Source: an uncultured Oscillospiraceae bacterium (GTDB lineage Bacteria > Bacillota > Clostridia > Oscillospirales > Oscillospiraceae). From it: 17,381 bases of DNA. A model generated the notes under the pieces. The model saw only the letters and a list, made by a program, of their open reading frames with translations, was not told the DNA's origin and did not search any database. The stretch is from contig CAKUJA010000047.1 of NCBI GenBank assembly GCA_934661135.1, positions 1 to 17,381 on the forward strand, written 5' to 3'. Shown here piece after piece: positions 1 through 7,566 of this stretch (positions within the stretch are counted from its first letter, which is position 1; each line of letters opens with the position of its first letter). The position numbers were made by a program, and so were the translations under genes.

Positions 1-181
1 GCGGCATGGGACGTACGCCCGGTTTCGGAATTTCTCTTTCTTTTCTTCACCGGGCGCGGCGATTCTTTTCTTTCTCCAAAAGAGGCGAAAAGAATGGGGG
101 CGCAAACGTTCTCCTTTTGGAGAAGCAAAAGGAAAATGCCGTCCGCTTCTCCTTTTCTGAAAGGGAAGCGGAACTGGCTTC
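1..181. other. Dyad-rich noncoding stretch downstream of the operon
   Basis: No credible gene is seen here. The sequence alternates T/C-rich and G/A-rich blocks and has four inverted repeats: CGCCCGGT/ACCGGGCG (16-23 and 49-56), ATTCTTTTC/GAAAAGAAT (62-70 and 87-95), TTCTCC/GGAGAA (109-114 and 119-124) and CCGCTTC/GAAGCGG (143-149 and 165-171). TTCTCCTTTT occurs as a direct repeat at 109-118 and 147-156. I recall similar blocks between genes in Faecalibacterium-like genomes, so this may be a dispersed intergenic repeat cut by the window edge. Confidence 0.5.
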
Positions 182-219
182 AAAAAAAGCCTTGTGAGTA
201 TCGTTCTCACAAGGCTTTT
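182..219 (-). terminator. Factor-independent terminator of the cobalamin operon
   Basis: In the minus-strand transcript the arms AAAAGCCTTGTGAG (219 to 206) and CTCACAAGGCTTTT (198 to 185) form a perfect 14-bp stem with a 7-nt loop, followed by a T run that extends to 182 (seven T counting the end of the stem). The cbiP stop codon (207-209) and its last codons are inside the first arm. Read on the plus strand the same dyad is followed by only four T, so two-way action is possible but weaker. Confidence 0.92.
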
Positions 220-1673
220 CGATGCAATACCCGGTACACAAGCTCCATATCCAGTCCGCCGCGCACCGTATCCGCCAACAGGTCATATTGTTTCTGCCGG
301 TACGCCGTCAGATCAAACGTTCCCAACGCGTCAAAGTCAATCCCCCGCTGCGCGCAGACCGCTTTCAAGATTGTATCGGTCACGCCCGGCGCATCAAAGA
401 TTCCGTGTACGTAGCTCCCGTACACATTCCCGCCGCCGAGCAGCGCGGGGATGGTCTCCTCGCTGCGTCCCATGTGGATTTCATATCCCTCATAGTGCAG
501 TCCGTCCAGGGCGGCCAGCATCCCGCTCACACCGGAAAAAACGCCGCTTGTCTGCCGCTGCACCTTCGCTCCGTGGAACACGGTCTCCATCTCCAGCAGT
601 CCCATGCCGCGAAGCTCTGTTCTTCCCGCCGCTTCCACTCCCTCCGGGTCTGAGATGGATGTCCCGAGCATCTGGAATCCGCCGCACACGCCAAATACCA
701 GCGTTCCGCGCGACGCCGCCTTCAAAATTGCCGCTTCCAATCCGCTCTCCCGTAGCCAACAGAGATCGGCAATCGTGCTCTTTGTCCCAGGCAGCAGAAT
801 GAGATCCGGCGCCCCGAGCGCCCCCACGCGGTCAACATACCGCAGCGACACATTCTCATACCGCTCAAACGGTGAAAAATCCGTAAAATTTGAGATTTTC
901 GGCAGGCGGATAACCGCCACATCCAGCAGCTTCCGCACCGTATCGCGTGAAAAGCGCTCCGTCAGGCTGTCCTCATCGTCGATGTCGACGTGCGCATACG
1001 GCACCACCCCCGCCACCGGCACGCCGCAGAGCTGTTCCAGCATCCGCAGTCCCGGCTCCAAAATCGTCCGGTCGCCCCGGAATTTATTGACGATGGTTCC
1101 CTTCACTCTCGCCCGTTCGTCCGTCTCCAGCAGCGCAATCGTGCCGTAGAGCTGCGCAAACACGCCGCCGCGGTCGATGTCGCCGATCAGCAGCACTGGT
1201 GCGTCGACCATCTTCGCCATACCCATGTTGACAAAATCGTCCTGCTTCAGGTTGATCTCTGCCGGACTGCCCGCGCCTTCAATCACAATCACATCATAGT
1301 CTGCGGCCAGGCTCTCATAGGCTTCCAAAATCGCGGGGCGGTATGCCTGCTTCCGCCGGTAGTATTCCGCTGCGCCCATATTGCCCACAACCTGTCCGTT
1401 GACAATCACCTGACTGCCGGAGTCTGTTGTCGGCTTGAGCAAAATCGGATTCATCCGCACGTCCGGCGCAATGCCGGCCGCTTCTGCCTGCACCACCTGT
1501 GCGCGCCCCATCTCGCCGCCCGCCGCGGTGATAAAGGAGTTCAGTGCCATGTTCTGGCTCTTAAACGGCGCCACGCGGTATCCATCCTGCCGAAAAATGC
1601 GGCAAAGTCCCGCCGCAAGCAGGCTTTTTCCCGCGTTCGACATTGTCCCCTGCAGCATAATATTCAGTGCCAT
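207..1673 (-). CDS. cbiP: Cobyric acid synthase (glutamine-hydrolysing)
   Basis: CbiP (CobQ) amidates the b, d, e and g side chains of adenosylcobyrinate a,c-diamide with glutamine and ATP. The 488-residue protein has normal length. It shows an N-terminal ATP domain with LNIMLQGTMSNAGKSLLAAG (P-loop-like 9-17), VAPFKSQNMALNS, ADYDVIVIEGAGSPAEINL (in part) and GDIDRGGVFA, then a glutaminase domain with LILLPGTKSTIADL, nucleophile Cys330 in VFGVCGGFQMLG, YEIHMGRSE and His423 in GSYVHGIFD. It is the last gene of the operon, and its stop codon TGA lies inside the stem of the transcription terminator. Confidence 0.96.
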   Translation of the reverse strand: MALNIMLQGTMSNAGKSLLAAGLCRIFRQDGYRVAPFKSQNMALNSFITAAGGEMGRAQVVQAEAAGIAPDVRMNPILLKPTTDSGSQVIVNGQVVGNMGAAEYYRRKQAYRPAILEAYESLAADYDVIVIEGAGSPAEINLKQDDFVNMGMAKMVDAPVLLIGDIDRGGVFAQLYGTIALLETDERARVKGTIVNKFRGDRTILEPGLRMLEQLCGVPVAGVVPYAHVDIDDEDSLTERFSRDTVRKLLDVAVIRLPKISNFTDFSPFERYENVSLRYVDRVGALGAPDLILLPGTKSTIADLCWLRESGLEAAILKAASRGTLVFGVCGGFQMLGTSISDPEGVEAAGRTELRGMGLLEMETVFHGAKVQRQTSGVFSGVSGMLAALDGLHYEGYEIHMGRSEETIPALLGGGNVYGSYVHGIFDAPGVTDTILKAVCAQRGIDFDALGTFDLTAYRQKQYDLLADTVRGGLDMELVYRVLHRKAL

Positions 1674-2728
1674 GTCCGATCCTCCATCACGTTTCGTATC
1701 GCAGCCAGCAGCTTCCTGTTCTCCTCCGGCAGACGAACCGCCGTGCGGTACCACCCCTCGCCCAGTCCCGCATCCATCGCGCAGCTCCGGATTGCGATTT
1801 TTTCGCGCCGCAGCGCCGCGTCCAGTCCCACCGGCGCACGGAACAGCAAAAAGTTTGCTTCCGACGGACACACATAAAACCCAAGCGCCCGCAGTCCCTC
1901 CGTCAAAACGCCGCGCTCTTTTGAGATACACGCCTTTGCCCGCGTGACCCAGCCGCGCTCCCGCGCTGCGGCAATGCCCGCCGCCTGCGCCAGCGTGGAA
2001 ACATCCCACGGCTGCCCCGCCGCCGCCATTCTCTCCAGCAACGACTCATCCGCCGTCAGGCAATAGCCGATCCGCACTCCGGCCAGCGCGAAATTCTTCG
2101 TAAATGCCTTCAAAATCAGCAGATTCGGGTATAATTCCAGCAAATCCGTCGCGCTTTCAGCTTCCGTAAAGTCCAAAAAGCACTCGTCAAGCATCACCCG
2201 CGTCCCCTGCGTACTGCACAGCGCCAAAATGTCCTTCAGCAGCGCCCGCGGCACGGTCTGCCCGGTCGGATTGTTCGGCGTACAGAGAAACAGCACGTCA
2301 GGCTTCTGCTCCTCCAAAAAACGCAGAATTGAGCGGTCGATCGCAAAATCATTTTCCGCTGTCAGCAGGTGACGCACAACCTCCGCTCCGAAGAATGCCG
2401 CGGCGCTGCCGTATTCTGAGAACGTCGGTGCCGCAGCCGCCGCGCGCTTTGGCCGCAATGTGCCGCAAAAGCGGTAGATCAGTTCTGCCGCTCCCGCGCC
2501 GCAAAAAACCTGCTCCTGCCGCACCCCCGCCGCTTCATATGCCGCAATTGCCGCAATCAACCCCCTGCAATACGTGTCTGGGTAATTTTCGACCTGATTC
2601 GACACAGCTTTTATTGTCTCGATGACGCCCGGCGGAGTGCCGAATGGGTTGAGATTCACAGAAAAATCCAAAGTAATCTCCGTCCCATAAGTGTCTCCAC
2701 CGTGTGGATTTTTTGTATGATAGAGCAT
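1664..2728 (-). CDS. cobD: L-threonine-O-3-phosphate decarboxylase-like PLP enzyme
   Basis: CobD decarboxylates L-threonine phosphate to (R)-1-amino-2-propanol O-2-phosphate, the linker that CbiB attaches. The 354-residue product is a fold type I class I/II aminotransferase relative with HGGDTYG at the N terminus, LDFSVNLNPFG (20-30), ENYPD, FCGAGAAELIYRF, CTPNNPTG (149-156), the PLP-contacting Asp181 in MLDECFLDF, and the expected Schiff-base lysine Lys211 in KAFTKNFALAGVRIGY. CobD and histidinol-phosphate aminotransferase are close relatives, so the function rests partly on position between cbiB and cbiP; the HGG and DFSxNxNPxG motifs favour CobD. There is no zinc-finger-like C-terminal extension. 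The start follows AGAGGA; the end overlaps cbiP by 10 nt. Confidence 0.9.
   Translation of the reverse strand: MLYHTKNPHGGDTYGTEITLDFSVNLNPFGTPPGVIETIKAVSNQVENYPDTYCRGLIAAIAAYEAAGVRQEQVFCGAGAAELIYRFCGTLRPKRAAAAAPTFSEYGSAAAFFGAEVVRHLLTAENDFAIDRSILRFLEEQKPDVLFLCTPNNPTGQTVPRALLKDILALCSTQGTRVMLDECFLDFTEAESATDLLELYPNLLILKAFTKNFALAGVRIGYCLTADESLLERMAAAGQPWDVSTLAQAAGIAAARERGWVTRAKACISKERGVLTEGLRALGFYVCPSEANFLLFRAPVGLDAALRREKIAIRSCAMDAGLGEGWYRTAVRLPEENRKLLAAIRNVMEDRTWH
1681..1685 (-). promoter_or_regulatory. Ribosome binding site GGAGG of cbiP, inside cobD
   Basis: GGAGG lies 7 nt before the ATG at 1671-1673, within the last codons of the cobD-like gene. It fixes the cbiP start and excludes the longer frame opening at 2009, whose first 112 residues are low-complexity and unlike any CbiP N terminus. 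Confidence 0.85.
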
Positions 2729-2738
2729 ATTGTTCCTC

Positions 2739-3695
2739 TCAAATCAGCGCTTTGATCACGCCAAAAATCAAAAGTGCCAGCACGGCCGTCAGTGTCATCA
2801 GTTTGCACGTCAGCGGAATGTCGTCGATTGTGATCTCGCGCTGTCCGTCACCGATGTACTCTTTCTTGTGGAGCACACCATGATACCATGCGTCCCCGGC
2901 CAGGCGCAGTCCCAGAAGTCCTGCGCAGACGGACTCGGTCTGCGCGGAGTTCGGACTTGCGTGCTTGTACCGGTCGCGCTTAAAAATACGCCAGCCATTT
3001 TTGACATCCAGCCGCAGCAGCGCGCCGGCCAGCAGCATTAGAAGTGCTGACAGGCGTGCTGGAATATAGTTAAAAAAGTCATCCATTTTCGCAGGAATCC
3101 GGCCAATATTCGTATATGGAGGGTCAATATATCCAAGCATCGAATCCATGGTATTGACAGCCTTATAAAAGAAGCCGAGCGGTGCGCCGCCAATTACAAG
3201 AAAAATCAGAGGTGCAATCACGCCGTCTGAGGTGTTCTCTGCGACAGTCTCGACGGCGGCGCGGGTGACGCCGCTTTCATCCAGGCGATCGACATCGCGG
3301 CCGACAATCATGGAAACTGTCTGTCTGGAATGGACAAGATCTCCTTCCTTCAGCGCGGCATAGACCTTCATGCTCTCATCGCGCAGCGATTTTGTAGCTA
3401 AGATCTGCCAGCACATGATGCTCTCGACCGCAAACCGCAGCCAGACATTGATGTGTCCGCAGAGCAGAAGCACCAGCATAGGGACTCCGGCGGCAACCAG
3501 CACAGTAAAAATCCAGATACACGCACCGGCAGCGATCTCGCCGCCCTTCGTCTTGGGATATAAACAGCGGAACAGGCGCTCCAGCAATGTAATCAGCTTT
3601 CCGATGCCAACCACCGGATGCGGCAGACCATGCGGGTCACCGATCAGCAAATCGATACAAAATCCAGTTATCAATGCAAAAAGCGACCATTTCAT
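2739..3695 (-). CDS. cbiB: Adenosylcobinamide-phosphate synthase (membrane protein)
   Basis: CbiB joins aminopropanol phosphate to the f propionate of adenosylcobyric acid in the cytoplasmic membrane. The 318-residue protein has the family N terminus CIDLLIGDPHGLPHPVVGIGKLI (13-35), several hydrophobic helices, VETVAENTSDGVIAPLIF (148-165), KAVNTMDSMLGY (178-189) and YIPARLSALLM. Length is normal. The start follows AGGAG at 9 nt. It is set apart from cbiJET by a 77-bp AT-rich gap, the only real break among the biosynthetic genes, and is followed after 10 nt by the cobD-like gene, whose product is expected to make its co-substrate. Confidence 0.95.
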   Translation of the reverse strand: MKWSLFALITGFCIDLLIGDPHGLPHPVVGIGKLITLLERLFRCLYPKTKGGEIAAGACIWIFTVLVAAGVPMLVLLLCGHINVWLRFAVESIMCWQILATKSLRDESMKVYAALKEGDLVHSRQTVSMIVGRDVDRLDESGVTRAAVETVAENTSDGVIAPLIFLVIGGAPLGFFYKAVNTMDSMLGYIDPPYTNIGRIPAKMDDFFNYIPARLSALLMLLAGALLRLDVKNGWRIFKRDRYKHASPNSAQTESVCAGLLGLRLAGDAWYHGVLHKKEYIGDGQREITIDDIPLTCKLMTLTAVLALLIFGVIKALI

Positions 3696-3772
3696 ACGAA
3701 ACCACTCCTGTTTTTTGCGGACACCAGATATTTTCTGTCGATGAATAAAACAATTTGCAAGAAAATTGCTGA
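3696..3772 (-). other. AT-rich 77-bp gap between cbiJET and cbiB
   Basis: This gap is clearly richer in A and T than its surroundings. It holds two small dyads: CAATTT/AAATTG at 3751-3756 and 3763-3768, and CAGA/TCTG at 3725-3728 and 3734-3737. The ribosome site AGGAG of cbiB is at 3705-3709, 9 nt before the ATG. A secondary promoter is possible because of the AT content, but no convincing -35/-10 pair is visible (the best is TTGTTT with TATCTG). The hairpins are too weak to call a terminator. Confidence 0.4.
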
Positions 3773-5755
3773 TTATTCTCTATCTGGTTTTCGGGTTTGA
3801 AACGTAAAAATAAAGATTGGATTCTGTGCGCGCATCAGGTTGTGTCCGCCTGCTGCGGACGATTTTGCGACCTGAAGGGAGACACATTCCGCCGTCTCGA
3901 AGTCCGCCATACGCGCACATAGCGCTGCAACGGATTCCAGCGATACAGCCGTCGCCACAATGCGGGTATTCGGATTTTTCCGCAGCGCAGCCTCGAGAAT
4001 TTCACGCAGATTTCCTGCAGTCCCGCCGAGGAATACATGGGTCGGCGCGGGCAGCGGCTCGCAGGCTTCCGGTGCGATACCGGGGATGATCCGCATATTT
4101 TCGACCGAAAATGCCGCCTGATTGCGCTTCAAGAGCGCCAGCGCATCGTCCTTGCGCTCCACGGCGTACACGGTTCCGTGCTTCGCTTGCAGCGCCATCT
4201 CAATAGAGACCGAGCCGGTTCCCGCCCCGATATCCCAGCAGATCGCACGCTCAGTCAGCGCCAGCTTGGAAAGGCACACGCTGCGCACTTCGCTTTTTGT
4301 CATGGGGACGACGTGCCCCGGCTCCTGATTTCGCAAAAATGAGTCATCCGGCAGACCATGGGTCACAACAGCATCGGGCACAGGGTTTTCCAGCAGCGCA
4401 ACGCTGAGCGGATCGAAGGTCCTCGCAGACAGCTCGGCCGCCGTGCCGCAGGTAATGGCTTCGTCTGGATAACTCAGGCGCTCACCGACGCTGACGCGCA
4501 CCCTGCCAAGGCCGTGCTCGGTCAGATGTGAACAGAGCTTTGCCATGCCGCCCTCGCCGCCGACCAGCACAAACAGCCGCTCATGCGCACGGACATCCGG
4601 GACAAGATCATGCTCCCTACCGTGCAGACTGACCGGCAGCACATCCTCATAGCTGACGCCAAGACGTGCGCAGAGATAGACCATGGAGCTGACGCCGGGG
4701 AGAACGCGCACATGACATTCAGACAGCAGCGGCAAAAGTCTCTTTGTCCCGCTGAAAAATCCGGTATCACCGGACATTATAACCGCAAATTTAGAATATT
4801 CCGGATGTGCCGCGATTGCAGCGGCAATGTCCGCCGGAGCGATTGCGGAAATTCGGAGCGCGCCATGCACCGCGCTCTCCAGCATTCTGGGAGCGCCAAT
4901 CAGACAGTCTGCCGTGTCAATGGCAGTCCGCACCTCAGCAGTCTGCACGGCTTCGCTGCCGGGGCCGATACCGACAACAGCAACCTCCGGCGTCCGGCGG
5001 AACGAAAAGCGCTTGCAAAGCGCCGTAATTGTCTCGCCCAGCGAAAGTCCCTCATGCTGCGGCGGGCGGCCGATGACGAGCAGACGAGTCCCCGTCTGCT
5101 CCGCGGCTTCGGCTTTTTCTGCAAAGCCGCCGGCAGCGCCGCCGTCCTTCGTGACAAGCCATGCGGCATCGATCGCATGGAGCATGGCAGTGTTCAGCTC
5201 CGCGGAAAACGGCCCCCGCATGGCCAGAATATGCGCCGGTTCCAGTCCCGCCGCGCGGCAGGCTTCCAGCGATGCCGGCACCGGGAGCACCCGCGCCCAG
5301 CAGCGCGCTGCGAAATTTGGCAGCGCGGCATAGGCGCCCAGCTCCTTACTGCCGGTGGTCAGCAGGATATTGCCCTCTGTATTCGTTAAAAATTCGACCG
5401 CCTGCTCCGTATTCTCCACAAAAACGGCAGAATTCGGCACAGCGGACGCGCCGCGCAGCAGCCGCCAGATTTCCGTTTGGGTCGCGCGGCAGGCGCGCGC
5501 GATGCTCTCGGTGATGGATGCGGCATAGGGATGCGTGGCGTCGATTACCAGGTCAAAGTGTCCGTGCTGCAAGAGCACTTCGATCTCCGCAACCGGCAAA
5601 CGCTTGGCCGAGACGGTCAGGCGCTCCGACTCCGGGAGCAAGGACTGCCCGTATTCTGTGGTCACGCAGGCGGTGACTTCACAAGGCTGCGTGTTCAGGA
5701 ACTCGACCAGCTCGCGTCCCTCTGTGGTTCCGCCAAAAACACAAATCTTATACAT
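3773..5755 (-). CDS. cbiJET: CbiJ-CbiE-CbiT three-domain fusion: cobalt-precorrin-6A reductase and C5/C15-methyltransferase-decarboxylase
   Basis: One 660-residue frame joins three enzymes. Residues 1-250 are CbiJ, which reduces cobalt-precorrin-6A to 6B (FGGTTEGREL at 7-16, IDATHPYA at 71-78, TTGSKEL). Residues 257-455 are CbiE, the C5-methyltransferase (VAVVGIGPGSEA, MSGDTGFFSG at 327-336, PGVSSMVYLCARLG, SLHGRE). Residues 470-655 are CbiT, which methylates C15 and decarboxylates the C12 acetate (HVVPMTKSEVRS at 481-492, WDIGAGTGSVSIEMA at 507-521, FLGGTAGNL). CbiE-CbiT fusion is well known (CobL); joining CbiJ in front places consecutive steps in one chain. No stop or frameshift interrupts the linkers. 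The start MYKICVFGG is chosen over an ATG at 5791 because it fits the reductase N terminus and follows GAGGG; it overlaps cbiH by 8 nt. Confidence 0.95.
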   Translation of the reverse strand: MYKICVFGGTTEGRELVEFLNTQPCEVTACVTTEYGQSLLPESERLTVSAKRLPVAEIEVLLQHGHFDLVIDATHPYAASITESIARACRATQTEIWRLLRGASAVPNSAVFVENTEQAVEFLTNTEGNILLTTGSKELGAYAALPNFAARCWARVLPVPASLEACRAAGLEPAHILAMRGPFSAELNTAMLHAIDAAWLVTKDGGAAGGFAEKAEAAEQTGTRLLVIGRPPQHEGLSLGETITALCKRFSFRRTPEVAVVGIGPGSEAVQTAEVRTAIDTADCLIGAPRMLESAVHGALRISAIAPADIAAAIAAHPEYSKFAVIMSGDTGFFSGTKRLLPLLSECHVRVLPGVSSMVYLCARLGVSYEDVLPVSLHGREHDLVPDVRAHERLFVLVGGEGGMAKLCSHLTEHGLGRVRVSVGERLSYPDEAITCGTAAELSARTFDPLSVALLENPVPDAVVTHGLPDDSFLRNQEPGHVVPMTKSEVRSVCLSKLALTERAICWDIGAGTGSVSIEMALQAKHGTVYAVERKDDALALLKRNQAAFSVENMRIIPGIAPEACEPLPAPTHVFLGGTAGNLREILEAALRKNPNTRIVATAVSLESVAALCARMADFETAECVSLQVAKSSAAGGHNLMRAQNPIFIFTFQTRKPDRE

Positions 5756-6509
5756 CCCGATACCCTCGCGGCGTGACCAGTTTGCCGTCAATCACAGTTG
5801 TGGCAGAATTTCCGACAAATACCGTGCAGAACATATCCACTTCGGCAGTTTTCAGCGCACCGAGCGTCAAAATTCGATTGCTTTCGCCTTCACGACCGAT
5901 GTTGCGGACGATGCCGCAAGGACGGCTCTCCGGGAGGATGCGCAGCAAAATTTCACAGGCGCGCTTCAGATGTTCCGGGCGGCCATGGCTCGCCGGATTG
6001 TAGATTGCGATTGAAAAATCGCCCTCGGCCGCACAGGTCAGCCGTTTTTCGATGGTCTCCCATGGGGTCAGACGGTCGGACAAGCTGATGACGGCAAAGT
6101 CGTGCGTCAGCGGCGCGCCGAGCACCGCACCGCCGCTGCACGCGGCGGTCAGGCCGGGAATTACCTCGATTTCAGGCTTATTTTCGGTGGAACTATCGTA
6201 GTTTTCCGCACTTTTGCGGGCGCGAAGTTCAAAAAGCAGCGCCGCCATCCCATAGATACCGCTGTCGCCGGAGCAGACCAGCGCCACGGTTTTGCCAGAC
6301 TTTGCAAGATCCAGCGCAATCTGGCAGCGCTTGGTCTCCTGCGTCATCGGCGTGGAGACCAATTCCTTGCCGGGATAGCGGTCTTTGACCAGATCGACAT
6401 AGACCGGATAGCCGACAATCACATCCGACGCGGCCAGTGCGCGGTCGGCACGGTGCGTCATATTTTCTTCATTTCCGGGGCCGATGCCCACAACATATAC
6501 GTTAGCCAA
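5748..6509 (-). CDS. cbiH: Cobalt-precorrin-3 C17-methyltransferase (ring contraction)
   Basis: CbiH methylates C17 and drives contraction of the macrocycle, giving cobalt-precorrin-4. The 253-residue protein starts with VYVVGIGPGNEENMTHRA and has VIVGYPVYVDLV, STPMTQETKRCQIALDLA, VCSGDSGIYGMAAL (78-91), VIPGLTAACSGGAVLGAPLTHDF and IYNPASHGRPEHL, all diagnostic for CbiH/CobJ. The start codon is TTG with a strong ribosome site, and it overlaps cbiG by 8 nt. A short charged insert, RARKSAENYDSSTENKPE (about 96-113), lies between the SGDSG and PGLT motifs and appears longer than usual for the family. The stop overlaps the next gene by 8 nt. Confidence 0.95.
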   Translation of the reverse strand: MANVYVVGIGPGNEENMTHRADRALAASDVIVGYPVYVDLVKDRYPGKELVSTPMTQETKRCQIALDLAKSGKTVALVCSGDSGIYGMAALLFELRARKSAENYDSSTENKPEIEVIPGLTAACSGGAVLGAPLTHDFAVISLSDRLTPWETIEKRLTCAAEGDFSIAIYNPASHGRPEHLKRACEILLRILPESRPCGIVRNIGREGESNRILTLGALKTAEVDMFCTVFVGNSATTVIDGKLVTPRGYRDV

Positions 6510-7566
6510 AGTCTACCTCCCATGTTTCGACAGCAACCGCAACCGTTACGCCGTGTTTCGCGGTTTTACGCACCAGAAGTTTGTCCGCGCCGAGCAGCGC
6601 GGCGCGCTCGCAGACATTGTCTACGCCGGTGACGGACTGCACAAACGCGGAGGACTCGAACTTCCCTTCAACGGCTTGAAGCTGCGCTGCGGAATAGAAT
6701 GTCAGCGGCCAGCCGTGCGCGTCGCAGAGCGCAAGCAGGCCGGGTTCGTCTTTCTTGAGATCAATGGAAAAAATTCCAGAAATTGCACGGATATCAAGGT
6801 TATTTTCCAAGAAAACGCTGGAAATTGCATCAGAAATGTTCTCCTGCGGGATACCGCGTCGGCAGCCGACGCCGACGCGCAGCACACGCGGAATCAGGCG
6901 CAGTGTATGTGTAAACGGCGCGGCCATCGTATAGCCGATGGATATGCCAAGCTCCCCCGCATCCCCGGCGACAAGGCCGTCCGGCAACGGAGAACCGCAC
7001 CGAAAGGCACTGCAAATTGGAACAGAATGTTCCAGAATTGCGGCAGAAACCTCCTTGGCCAGAACCATATCGGAGATGGCGCAGTCGTGTGTGGACGCCC
7101 ATGTGTCGACAGAGAATTTTCCGTTGACATCCGTTGCCGTGGTGACGACGGCGGTTGCGCCCAGCGCATCTGCCAGACGGACGGCCAGCGCATTCGCGCC
7201 GCCGATATGCCCGGAGAGCAGTGGAATGACGAAATTTGCCCGCTCGTCGAGACAGAGCACTGGCGGATCTGTCCGCTTGTCGCGGACATAGGGAGCAATT
7301 TTTCGCACCGCAATCCCGGTCGCACCGACGAAAATTAGCGGCACTGCCGCAAAAAATGCTGCGGCAACGCTGCGGCTGGTCTGCGGCTGGCGTTGCGGCA
7401 AGACTGCGGCAGACGTTGCGGCAAACTCTCCTTTTGCATCACATTCGACAGCATTCAGCAATCGCTCCGGGAGATAAATGACTGCCTGCGCCGCACCGAG
7501 CGCGGCGGCAACACGCAGCGCCGTCTGATAGCCGGTGCTGCTGAAGGCGAAGATAGAGAGGCTCAT
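6502..7566 (-). CDS. cbiG: Cobalt-precorrin-5A hydrolase
   Basis: CbiG opens the delta-lactone of cobalt-precorrin-5A and releases the C20 fragment as acetaldehyde, giving cobalt-precorrin-5B. The 354-residue protein has the usual parts: an N-terminal region with FSSTGYQTA, the core GATGIAVRKIAPYVRDK (81-97) and PLLSGHIGGANALAVRLAD (115-133), and a C-terminal domain with VGVGCRRGIP (231-240), SIDLKKDEPGL and SVTGVDNVCERAALL (311-325). The stretch at about 47-76 is Ala/Gln/Ser-rich and is encoded by a periodic TGCGGC array (listed separately); it looks like an expanded linker before the GATG core. The start is supported by AGAGG about 8 nt upstream and an ATGA overlap with cbiF. The 3' end overlaps the TTG start of cbiH by 8 nt. 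Confidence 0.95.
   Translation of the reverse strand: MSLSIFAFSSTGYQTALRVAAALGAAQAVIYLPERLLNAVECDAKGEFAATSAAVLPQRQPQTSRSVAAAFFAAVPLIFVGATGIAVRKIAPYVRDKRTDPPVLCLDERANFVIPLLSGHIGGANALAVRLADALGATAVVTTATDVNGKFSVDTWASTHDCAISDMVLAKEVSAAILEHSVPICSAFRCGSPLPDGLVAGDAGELGISIGYTMAAPFTHTLRLIPRVLRVGVGCRRGIPQENISDAISSVFLENNLDIRAISGIFSIDLKKDEPGLLALCDAHGWPLTFYSAAQLQAVEGKFESSAFVQSVTGVDNVCERAALLGADKLLVRKTAKHGVTVAVAVETWEVDFG
6516..6521 (-). promoter_or_regulatory. Ribosome binding site GGGAGG for the TTG start of cbiH
   Basis: GGGAGG inside the end of cbiG lies 6 nt before TTG at 6507-6509. It supports TTG as the cbiH start; no nearby in-frame ATG or GTG gives the family-typical N terminus MANVYVVGIGPG. Confidence 0.8.
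7360..7422. repeat. Six TGCGGC units at 11-12 bp spacing inside cbiG
   Basis: On the plus strand TGCGGC starts at 7360, 7371, 7382, 7394, 7405 and 7417, so the spacing is 11, 11, 12, 11 and 12 bp. The total of 57 bp is a multiple of three, which keeps the cbiG frame. An inverted copy TGCCGCA at 7345-7351 pairs with TGCGGCA at 7360-7366 around an 8-nt loop. The array encodes the low-complexity linker before the GATGIAVR core of CbiG. Confidence 0.75.

Noticed and set aside
6..197. 63-codon plus-strand frame at the left edge
   Set aside because: It spans the dyad-rich stretch and enters the terminator stem; the translation is Arg/Phe/Ser/Lys low complexity, typical of spurious frames over such repeats.
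990..1877. Plus-strand open frame of 295 codons opposite cbiP and cobD
   Set aside because: The translation is rich in Arg and His with no family motifs, and the minus strand encodes two clear enzymes.
1674..2009. N-terminal extension of cbiP to an upstream ATG at 2009
   Set aside because: The extra 112 residues are out-of-frame cobD sequence with no homology; GGAGG and the MALNIMLQGT start lie at 1673.
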